From contig JBOIEQ010000076.1 of assembly GCA_050741255.1 (NCBI GenBank), forward strand, positions 1 through 19,467: 19,467 nucleotides of DNA, in the 5' to 3' direction. The stretch is from CAZXNF01 sp050741255. GTDB lineage: Bacteria > Pseudomonadota > Gammaproteobacteria > Burkholderiales > SG8-41. A program made the position numbers and the translations under genes. The notes under the pieces are model-generated. The model ran no database searches. It was not told the origin of the DNA and saw only the letters and a list, made by a program, of their open reading frames with translations. This document shows positions 1 to 5,444 of this stretch, piece by piece; position 1 is the stretch's first letter, and each line of letters opens with the position of its first letter.

Positions 1-205
1 TCTTCCCGGTGATTTTTCCGGCACCGACGGTCAACAGCACCCATTCGAGCAGCGGACGCTCCGTGTTACTGATGCTGACAACGACTTGTCGTTGGTCGTT
101 GCGATGGCGGCGGGTGAGGCCAATGGTTCCTTCGCCATCGATCAGTCCGGCAAGGTAGGCTGCGTCAGTCGGGGACAGAACGGCGGCTTTGCGGTAGCTG
201 GCCAT
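1..205 (-). CDS. LAGLIDADG homing endonuclease, N-terminal part (gene runs off the window)
   Basis: Reading the minus strand from ATG at 205 gives 68 open codons to the window edge. Residues 18-26 read LAGLIDGEG, the dimer-interface and metal-binding helix of LAGLIDADG endonucleases, with the catalytic acidic residue expected within DGEG. It is followed by a beta-strand pattern (TIGLTRR, then QVVVSISNTERPLLEWV) typical of the DNA-binding saddle. The motif so near the N-terminus suggests a free-standing enzyme rather than an intein. A GAAGG ribosome site lies 6 nt before the ATG (212-216). The gene is on the same strand as the tmRNA gene and starts 26 nt after its terminator. Such enzymes cut long specific sites and spread introns or themselves; here the natural target guess is the intronless tmRNA T-loop, which is inference. 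Whether a second LAGLIDADG motif exists cannot be seen. Confidence 0.85.
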   Translation of the reverse strand, partial: MASYRKAAVLSPTDAAYLAGLIDGEGTIGLTRRHRNDQRQVVVSISNTERPLLEWVLLTVGAGKITGK

Positions 206-230
206 CGGCAACCTTCGGCGGGTTGCGGAA

Positions 231-267
231 ATAATAAACCCCTGACTGCTTGCGCAGCCAGGGGTTT
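231..267 (-). terminator. Intrinsic terminator of the tmRNA gene
   Basis: On the minus strand a 14-bp stem (outer arms AAACCCCTG and CAGGGGTTT, inner arms CTGC and GCAG, joined by a G-U pair) closes on a GCAA tetraloop and is followed by ATTATTT. It begins 7 nt after the encoded CCA of tmRNA. It should separate tmRNA transcription from the endonuclease gene beyond it. Confidence 0.85.
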
Positions 268-291
268 GCCAGAATGGTGGAGGCGGCGGGA

Positions 292-579
292 CAGCTGGTC
301 CATTCCTTTCGGAACGGGCTGGACTATGCCTTCATCCCGGTTGCCCGGGATGCGGAGCGTGTTATTCGCGCATCAATTGCTGCCTTGCGCGAATCCTAGT
401 GCCTGCCCGCCGGCGTCGCTCTGCCGGTCGGCAGGTCTATGAGTCTCTACAGGGCAGGCCTGAGGTTGGCCCTCTTCCTACCCCTCGGTGTTGCCATGCC
501 GCCCCTGGCAGGGCGGCGAAGGTTTCGCCGATGTGAGCTCCGTTTTCACTCTGCCTTTACAGGCAGAGGCGACCACTTG
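292..579 (-). mobile_element. Group I intron (IC3-like) in the tmRNA T-loop
   Basis: The minus strand carries all four group I core elements in order: P (CGGCGAAACC, 521-530), Q (GGCAACACCGAGG, 484-496), R (TAGAGACTCATAGACC, 434-449) and S (GAAGGCATAGTCC, 321-333). From memory they closely match the Azoarcus tRNA-Ile intron (CGGCGAAACC, GGCAACGCCGAG, GTAGAGACTAGACGG, GAAGGCATAGTCC), the subgroup IC3 model. GACT in R pairs with AGTC in S (P7). P1 forms from exon CGAT plus intron C, loop AAGT, then GGTCG, placing the required U-G pair at the 5' splice site after 580. P2 is CTCTGCCT/AGGCAGAG with a GTAA loop; P9 has a GAAA loop. The intron ends in G at 292, as required. It holds no convincing open reading frame. 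It should self-splice with guanosine; this is inferred. Confidence 0.93.
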
Positions 580-801
580 ATCGAACCCGCGTCCGCAAGT
601 CCTCTACAGCGAGATCTACATACTTAGCCTGGTTGTTTGATCTAACCGCGGGCCCGCCAACCGGCAGGCTGGCACGCGGCGAGTCACCTTGGATTTGATG
701 CCGTGCAAAGTGACCCTGCGCGGCACGATCTCATGTATATGACTCTGCTCCAGCTTGCGCCGGCCGGCCCATGAGAAAACCGGTGCAGAGTCCAGCCGGT
801 A

Positions 802-834
802 TTAAGCGGCTAGAGCGTAGCTATCTTCGTTCGC
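802..834 (-). other. tmRNA tag-peptide reading frame
   Basis: Minus-strand codons from GCG at 834 to TAA at 804-802 encode ANEDSYALAA. The C-terminal ALAA is the recognition end used by ClpXP and related proteases. The alanine carried by tmRNA itself precedes these residues in tagged proteins. Confidence 0.93.
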
Positions 835-932
835 ATTTATAGCGATCCAGTTGTATTTACGAGGTAGCTGGGCCTCGGTATGCACTGCACTGCGTCGTAA
901 CCCACGTCGAAGCCAAGTCGCCCCCGATAAAA

Positions 933-960
933 CAGGATTCGGGATGCAGGCATCGGGATT
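933..960. repeat. Small heptad array in the tmRNA 5' leader
   Basis: Four consecutive 7-nt units lie head to tail: CAGGATT, CGGGATG, CAGGCAT, CGGGATT. The unit matches the NGGGATT heptads between the phosphatase gene and ubiG. The array sits between the phosphatase stop and the mature tmRNA 5' end. Confidence 0.55.
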
Positions 961-983
961 CGAAAACCCCGAAACCAGCTTGC

Positions 984-992
984 ATTATCCCA
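984..992 (-). promoter_or_regulatory. Possible extended -10 promoter of the tmRNA gene
   Basis: The minus strand reads TGGGATAAT, an extended -10 (TG, one base, GATAAT) about 60 nt upstream of the mature tmRNA 5' end, just after the phosphatase stop codon. No good -35 is present at normal spacing. Transcription from here would give a 5' leader of about 50 nt, removed by RNase P, that contains the small heptad array at 933-960. Confidence 0.4.
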
Positions 993-1015
993 TATGCGGC
1001 CGGCAGCGCCCCGGT

Positions 1016-1678
1016 TCAAGGGATGGGGCCTGCGGACAGGTGCGCCAGCAGTTCCAGCGGGTTGCGGATGACCACGTCAGCCTTCCAGTCCAGGGGGTCG
1101 TGGCCGTTCAGGTAGCCGTACGCGGCAGCCACCGCGCCCATGCCGGCGGCGCGGGCGGCTTCGATGTCGCGGGCGTCGTCGCCGACATAGAGGCAATCCG
1201 CGGCGGGCATGGCTAGCCGTTCGGCGCCAGCGAGCAGGGGGGCCGGATGGGGCTTCATGTGCGGGGTGGTGTCGCCGCCGATGACGCAACCGCTGCGGGT
1301 CGCGAGGCCCAGCCGTTCGATCAGCGGCACCGCGAAGCGTTCCGCCTTGTTCGTTACGACCCCCCAGCGCAGGCCGCGGGTTTCCAGTCCCTGCAGTAGT
1401 TCCGCCATGCCCGGGAACAGGCGGCTTTCGCGGCACAGGTTCGCCTCGTAGTTGGCGAGGAACTCGAGCCGCATCGCGTCGTAGTCCGCGTGATCCGCGG
1501 CGATGGCAAAACCCGCGGCAAGCATGCCGCGGGCGCCCATCGAGGTGCGCGGCCGCGTGTCGGCCAAAGGCACATCGGCGAGCCCGCGGGCGCGGCGCAT
1601 CAGGTTGAGCGCGTAACACAGGTCGGGCGCGGTGTCGGCAAGCGTGCCGTCGAGGTCGAAGAGCACGGCTTTGATCAT
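1016..1678 (-). CDS. gph: HAD-family phosphatase, Gph/MupP type (phosphoglycolate or MurNAc-6-phosphate phosphatase)
   Basis: This 220-residue protein is a complete class IA HAD hydrolase. Motif I is DLDGTLADT with nucleophile D8 and acid D10; motif II is VVTNK (107-111); K142 in MKPHP is motif III; GDDARD (166-171) is motif IV. Residues about 15-85 form the small helical cap. It would hydrolyse a small phosphorylated substrate in the cytoplasm. Annotation pipelines usually call it Gph, phosphoglycolate phosphatase. However, the Pseudomonas gene in the same place beside ubiG near gyrA is MupP, which dephosphorylates MurNAc-6-phosphate in cell-wall recycling, so the substrate is open. It lies downstream of ubiG on the same strand, separated by a heptad inverted repeat. 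No clear ribosome site precedes the ATG. Confidence 0.88.
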   Translation of the reverse strand: MIKAVLFDLDGTLADTAPDLCYALNLMRRARGLADVPLADTRPRTSMGARGMLAAGFAIAADHADYDAMRLEFLANYEANLCRESRLFPGMAELLQGLETRGLRWGVVTNKAERFAVPLIERLGLATRSGCVIGGDTTPHMKPHPAPLLAGAERLAMPAADCLYVGDDARDIEAARAAGMGAVAAAYGYLNGHDPLDWKADVVIRNPLELLAHLSAGPIP

Positions 1679-1687
1679 GTTTGAAGT

Positions 1688-1768
1688 CGGGATTGGGGAT
1701 TTGAGATTGGGGATTTGAACCCGCGCGTTTCCAGCCTTCCAATCCCAAATCCCGAATCTCTAATCCCG
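1688..1768. repeat. Inverted pair of heptad arrays between ubiG and the phosphatase gene
   Basis: The left arm (1688-1715) is four 7-nt units: CGGGATT, GGGGATT, TGAGATT, GGGGATT. The right arm (1741-1768) is four units in inverted orientation: AATCCCA, AATCCCG, AATCTCT, AATCCCG. The arms match at 23 of 28 positions when one is reverse-complemented, so the RNA could fold into a long hairpin with a 25-nt loop. The right arm runs into ubiG and supplies its stop codon and its last two sense codons. Confidence 0.85.
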
Positions 1769-2455
1769 TTTTTTAAAGTGAAGGATGTAGTTAACGTCTG
1801 TATCCGCGTCGAGCGCGTAGACCCTGGCCAGTGGGTTGTAGGTCATGCCGGTGATGCCGGCCACATCGAGGCCGGAGTTCCGGCCCATGGTGATGAGCTC
1901 GGAGGGTTTGATGAAGCGCGCGTATTCGTGGGTGCCGCGGGGGAGCAGCCCCAGCACGTATTCGGCGCCGAGGATCGCGAACAGGAAGGATTTTGGATTG
2001 CGGTTGAGCGTGGCGAAGAAGAGATCGCCACCGGGTTTCGCCAGCGCCGCGCAGGCCGCCACCGTGCTCGCGGGATCCGGCACGTGCTCCAGCATTTCCA
2101 TGCAGGACACCGTGTCGTAAGTGGCGGGCGCTTCCCGGGCAAAATCTTCGGCGGCGATGGCGCGGTAATCCACCTGCAGTCCGCTTTCGTGGAGGTGCAG
2201 CGCCGCGACCTTCAGCGCCTTGTCGGACAGGTCAATGCCGGTCACTGCGGCGCCGCTCCGCGCCATGGACTCGGCGAGGATCCCGCCGCCGCAGCCCACA
2301 TCCAGCACGCGTTTTCCCGCCAGCGGCGCCCGGGCTTCGATCCAGGCGAGCCGCAGCGGGTTGATTTCGTGGAGTGGCCGGAACTCGCTGGCGGGATCCC
2401 ACCAGCGGTGCGCGAGGCGGCTGAATTTCTCGACTTCGGCGCTATCGACGTTCAT
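1760..2455 (-). CDS. ubiG: Ubiquinone biosynthesis O-methyltransferase UbiG
   Basis: UbiG performs the two SAM-dependent O-methylations of ubiquinone synthesis. The 231-residue product starts MNVDSAEVEKFSRLAHRWWD, followed by FRPLHEINPLRL, a block diagnostic of UbiG. The SAM-binding motif VLDVGCGGG is at residues 50-58 and the acidic loop GIDLSD at 73-78. I chose the ATG at 2455 because family members begin there; upstream in-frame codons (to 2506) lie inside the preceding gene and are not UbiG-like. The start overlaps the mtaD-type gene by 14 nt, so the two are probably translationally coupled. The stop codon and last two sense codons lie in a heptad repeat, suggesting the C-terminus was trimmed or reshaped by the repeat. 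Length is close to the 240 residues of E. coli UbiG. Confidence 0.95.
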   Translation of the reverse strand: MNVDSAEVEKFSRLAHRWWDPASEFRPLHEINPLRLAWIEARAPLAGKRVLDVGCGGGILAESMARSGAAVTGIDLSDKALKVAALHLHESGLQVDYRAIAAEDFAREAPATYDTVSCMEMLEHVPDPASTVAACAALAKPGGDLFFATLNRNPKSFLFAILGAEYVLGLLPRGTHEYARFIKPSELITMGRNSGLDVAGITGMTYNPLARVYALDADTDVNYILHFKKRD

Positions 2456-3788
2456 TGGGCATTCGGGGCTGGATTTTGTGTTGCCAGGCGCGGGCTTTGG
2501 CGGCAATGGCTTCCGGGTCGAGCCGGGTCAAGACGCCGTCGGCCACGCAAGGCACGCCGTCGACCCAGACATGGGAAACATGCTCGCGACCGGCGGCGTA
2601 CACCAGATGCGAGACCGGATCGTAGCAGGGCGCCAGTTCCAGCGCGTCCAGGTCCACCGCCGTCAGATCGGCGCGCTTGCCGGGTTCGATCGAGCCGATC
2701 CGGTCGGCCAGCCCCAGCGCCCGGGCGCCGCCCAAAGTGGCCATTTCCAGCGCCTGCCACGCGGGTACGGTAGTGGCGTCGCCGGTCACCCCCTTGGCCA
2801 GCAGCGCCGCAAGCCGCATCTCTGCCCACAGATCCAGCCGGTTGTTGGAGGCCGCGCCGTCGCTCCCCAGCCCCACGTTGACGCCGGCGGCGAGCAGCTG
2901 GGTGAGCGGGGCGATGCCGCTGGCGAGCTTGAGATTGGAGGACGGGCAGTGCACGACTGAAGCGCCGGCGCGCGCCAGCGCAGCGATCTCGGCAGGCTCC
3001 AGGTGGACGGCATGCACGGCGATCAGCCCCGGATTGACCAGCCCGAGGCGCGCCAGCCGTTCCAGCGGGCGCACCCCGTGGCGCTCGACGCTCTCGCGGA
3101 TCTCATCCAGGGTTTCATGCACATGGGTATGCACGGGCAGGTCAAGTTCGGCCGCCAGCGTGGCCATGGACTGGAAGGTCTTGTCGCTGACGGTATAGGG
3201 GGCATGCGGGGCGAAGCAGAACGTGAGCAGGGCTTCCGCCCGCAGCAGGTCGCGCGCCTGCAGGCCCTTGTCGAGATAGTCCTGGGCGTCGGCCGCGTAG
3301 GGGGACGGGAACTCGATCGCGATCATGCCGATCATCGCGCGCAGGCCCGCTTCGAGCGCTGCCCGTGCGGCCTGCTCGGGATAGAAGTACATGTCGGAAA
3401 AGCAGGTGACGCCGCCGCGCAGCAGCTCGGCGCAGGCGGCGAGCGTGCCGTCGCGGACGAATTCGGCCGACATCAGGCGGCCCTCAGCCGGCCAGATATG
3501 GTCCTCGAGCCAGCGCATCAGCGGCAGATCGTCCGCCAGTCCGCGCATCAGCGTCATGGCGGCGTGGGTGTGCGCGTTGACCAGCCCGGGCATCAGGACG
3601 TGCCGGTCGAGCCGCACACGGGTGGCGCGGGGGTAGCGCGCCACTGCCTCCGCGGCAGGCAGCACCGCCTGTATGGCGCCCTGCTGGACAACCACGGCGT
3701 GTCCGGACAGCACGCTTCCGCGCGGTATCACGGGAACGATCCAGCGGGCCTCGATCAGCAGATCGTCAGGGGCGGTGGCAGGGGCCAT
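2442..3788 (-). CDS. mtaD: Amidohydrolase of the TRZ/ATZ family, probable MTA/SAH deaminase
   Basis: This 448-residue metal-dependent hydrolase has the family's metal ligands in order: NAHTH (H73, H75), H195 in CFAPHAPYTV, H222 with E225 in HTHVHE, and D310 in GSDGAASNN. The N- and C-terminal parts form the usual small beta-sandwich, including LMPGLVNAHTH and IEPGKRADL. Relatives next to ubiG in Pseudomonas deaminate 5'-methylthioadenosine, feeding its salvage, and some members use S-adenosylhomocysteine. A link to UbiG is plausible because UbiG releases S-adenosylhomocysteine. No mtnA gene is beside it here, unlike Pseudomonas. It heads a minus-strand operon with ubiG, which it overlaps by 14 nt. 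The ATG at 3788 has no strong ribosome site. Exact substrate is inferred from context. Confidence 0.85.
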   Translation of the reverse strand: MAPATAPDDLLIEARWIVPVIPRGSVLSGHAVVVQQGAIQAVLPAAEAVARYPRATRVRLDRHVLMPGLVNAHTHAAMTLMRGLADDLPLMRWLEDHIWPAEGRLMSAEFVRDGTLAACAELLRGGVTCFSDMYFYPEQAARAALEAGLRAMIGMIAIEFPSPYAADAQDYLDKGLQARDLLRAEALLTFCFAPHAPYTVSDKTFQSMATLAAELDLPVHTHVHETLDEIRESVERHGVRPLERLARLGLVNPGLIAVHAVHLEPAEIAALARAGASVVHCPSSNLKLASGIAPLTQLLAAGVNVGLGSDGAASNNRLDLWAEMRLAALLAKGVTGDATTVPAWQALEMATLGGARALGLADRIGSIEPGKRADLTAVDLDALELAPCYDPVSHLVYAAGREHVSHVWVDGVPCVADGVLTRLDPEAIAAKARAWQHKIQPRMPNERR

Positions 3789-3850
3789 GGGTGGGCGTTG
3801 GGTCGGGTTCGGTTGGTCGGGGCGACAGTTGGCAATGCTGAACGATGGAC

Positions 3851-3881
3851 AAAAAAAAGCCCTGCTTGCGCAGGGCTTTTT
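3851..3881 (-). terminator. Intrinsic terminator after the ompA-like gene
   Basis: On the minus strand an 11-bp stem, AAAAAGCCCTG with CAGGGCTTTTT, closes a 6-nt loop and ends in a run of eight T. It starts 13 nt after the ompA-like stop codon. The A-rich other side could also let it act on the plus strand. It separates ompA from the mtaD-ubiG group. Confidence 0.9.
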
Positions 3882-3894
3882 CGAGCTTGGCCGC

Positions 3895-4665
3895 TTACGT
3901 CTTCGGCTTCGCTTCCGGTTTGGCTTCGGGTTTGGCTTCGGGTTTGGCTTCGGGTTTCGGCGCGGGCTTCGGCTTGGTGCCGACGACCTCGACGGTGACC
4001 CGGCGGTTCGGAGCCAGACACTCGATCAGTTGTTTCCGCGACATCTTGTTGTCGCAGAACTTCGTGACCGGAATCGGGTTCTTGAACGCCTTGCCTTCCC
4101 AGAAGATCAGCTTCGGATCGATGCCTTTCGACACCAGGTAATCCTTGCCGTTGAGCGCACGCTTCTCGGACAGCTTCTGGTTGAACGCCAGACTGCCGAT
4201 CCGGTCGGTGTGACCCGTGACGATCACGGCACCGATGGTGACGCCCTTGATCTCTTTCGCCAGGAAGGCGTCAAGATCCTTCTTGTTGTCGTCGGTCAGT
4301 TCGGGCTTGGCGAAGGCGATGCCCTGCAGCTCGATCTTGTACTCGACGTTCATCATCTGCGGCTTGGCCGGCGGCTTCGGCTTGGCTTCCGGCTTCGGCG
4401 CAGGCTTAACCTCAGGTTTCGGCGGCGGCGGTTTCGGGCACAGGTCGGGCGTGCACTGTTTGCAGGCCTCGGCCTTGGCGGCGAGAGCCGGCGTCCAGTC
4501 GCTGGTGCGCACGCAAACGCCGGCACCGATGGCGGTGACGACATTGCCCGTCATCGCATCGACGAGATAGCCCTGATTTTTGGTTAATTGCTGGGCAAGC
4601 GACAGACCCGGCAGCACGAGTGCTGCGGCGACGCCAACGAGGATTTTGCGGAACGCTGAACTCAT
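3895..4665 (-). CDS. OmpA-domain peptidoglycan-binding protein with Pro/Lys-rich linkers
   Basis: The 256-residue product has a signal peptide (MSSAFRKILVGVAAALVLPG, likely cleaved after SLA at 24), a short cysteine-containing N-terminal segment (C51, C68, C71, C76), a Pro/Lys/Glu linker (about 77-103), an OmpA C-terminal domain (about 106-228) and a second KPEA-repeat tail (231-256). The domain contains GHTD (D154) and the LSEKRA helix (R169), the residues that hold diaminopimelate in peptidoglycan. There is no beta-barrel, so it is probably a periplasmic wall-binding protein, not a porin. The start at 4665 is supported by GGGAGGAG at 4674-4681, 8 nt upstream, and by the signal peptide; reading further upstream gives no plausible sequence. 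Beta relatives beside ubiG or gyrA are often named OmpA. Function beyond wall binding is unknown. Confidence 0.88.
   Translation of the reverse strand: MSSAFRKILVGVAAALVLPGLSLAQQLTKNQGYLVDAMTGNVVTAIGAGVCVRTSDWTPALAAKAEACKQCTPDLCPKPPPPKPEVKPAPKPEAKPKPPAKPQMMNVEYKIELQGIAFAKPELTDDNKKDLDAFLAKEIKGVTIGAVIVTGHTDRIGSLAFNQKLSEKRALNGKDYLVSKGIDPKLIFWEGKAFKNPIPVTKFCDNKMSRKQLIECLAPNRRVTVEVVGTKPKPAPKPEAKPEAKPEAKPEAKPKT
3910..3957. repeat. 12-bp tandem repeat coding for KPEA units
   Basis: Three perfect copies of GGCTTCGGGTTT (3922-3957) follow one variant copy (3910-3921). On the minus strand they encode the KPEA units at the C-terminal end of the OmpA-like protein. Copy number could change by slippage and alter tail length. 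Confidence 0.85.
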
Positions 4666-5444
4666 GACTGAGGCTCCTCCCGAATCACGCACACGATTGA
4701 ATTGAAACGACATCGTTAACACTCCCCTTGAAGCTAAATCATCTAAGAAACGGCCGCGGGACCACAGATTTCCGAGCCAGTTCCATTGCCGCGTGAAGAT
4801 TACCACAGTTTTCTGGCGGTTAGCACAAGGTGTTGCAGCGAAACCACAGGGTCCTGGTCCCTTGAAATTGTGGGAAAAATGAGGTCCGCACTGCAACAAA
4901 TCCATCCTGAACCCATTTTGCCACAGACCATGGCTGCCGGCGTTCAGCAAGCGACTATTCGGCATAGCGGGCACCGCCAGTTATGCCAGTGGAATGTCCC
5001 GCCCGGGGGCAGTGGTGCGCCAAGGCGCCGATTCGGACCGGGTTTGCGGCCGGGACAGGTCCGCCGAGCCGAGCTGCGCACGCGCGCTTCACCAGCACGC
5101 CGGTGACGGACGCCGCCGGTAGTGCCGTGCGTGGCGCGCCCGCCGTTTTCAGCCGGGACTGGCCGCTCCTGGAGCGCGTGGCGCGGCGGCCGCCCGGCCA
5201 GGTTTACCGTGATCGTCGCGGCACGCTGAAGGCCCGCGTAGTGGTCGGGACGGGCAGCGCTCGCATGCTAAAATTACTGGCTTTAGTTTGCGTGCCGAAA
5301 CAGGGGAATTCGAACGTGCTGAACGCGTTGTACGTGTAGCCGCCGTCGCTGCGGAGCTTGCCTCCGCGGCCTGCGGCTGAGCCGACCTCTCCCGCGCCGC
5401 TTGTTGCCCTGACGCCCTTACTTTCACCTTTGTAGCCGTTACTC
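4666..5444. other. Divergent intergenic region between the ompA-like gene and gyrA
   Basis: About 780 nt without a convincing gene. The left part (4666-4980) is relatively AT-rich and should hold the ompA promoter; I see no clean -35/-10 pair. The middle (4980-5240) is very GC-rich and has an open frame on the plus strand with no recognisable protein features. The right part (5266-5444) holds an extended -10, a possible 7-codon leader frame and a small hairpin before gyrA. Confidence 0.6.
5266..5274 (+). promoter_or_regulatory. Possible extended -10 promoter of gyrA
   Basis: TGCTAAAAT matches an extended -10 element (TG, one base, TAAAAT). No good -35 is present, which is common for extended -10 promoters. 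Transcription would start near 5281, giving a leader of about 165 nt before gyrA. Confidence 0.45.

Larger units (their letters stand above)
275..925 (-). ncRNA. ssrA: tmRNA (transfer-messenger RNA), interrupted by a group I intron
   Basis: tmRNA rescues stalled ribosomes with SmpB and tags the unfinished protein for proteolysis. The mature 5' end starts at 925 with GGGGGCGACTTGGCTTCGAC, and the 3' end is CGCCTCCACCA ending at 275. GGGGGCG pairs with CGCCTCC to make the tRNA-like acceptor stem. The tag frame reads ANEDSYALAA and stop. The T-arm is split: GCGGG TTCGAT ends at 580 and T CCCGC resumes at 291. Between them lie 288 nt that are not tmRNA. Joining the exons (580-925 plus 275-291) gives 363 nt, the usual length, and a standard 7-nt T-loop TTCGATT between GCGGG and CCCGC. 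CCA is encoded. The phosphatase gene ends 90 nt upstream on the same strand. Confidence 0.96.

Noticed and set aside
292..579. Two-piece (permuted) tmRNA, as in some Alpha- and Betaproteobacteria
   Set aside because: The 5' acceptor strand, tag and 3' CCA end are in the normal linear order; the extra segment splits the T-loop and has group I core elements instead.
86..627. Two plus-strand open frames (86-442 and 439-627)
   Set aside because: They lie antisense to the endonuclease gene and the tmRNA intron and exon; the minus strand explains this DNA fully and the encoded residues resemble no protein.
4666..4974. N-terminal extension of the OmpA-like protein by 103 residues
   Set aside because: The extension lacks protein-like features, while the ATG at 4665 has a strong ribosome site and opens a clear signal peptide.
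4983..5339. Plus-strand frame of 118 codons before gyrA
   Set aside because: No recognisable domain, no ribosome site, and it runs through the proposed gyrA promoter; probably non-coding GC-rich DNA.
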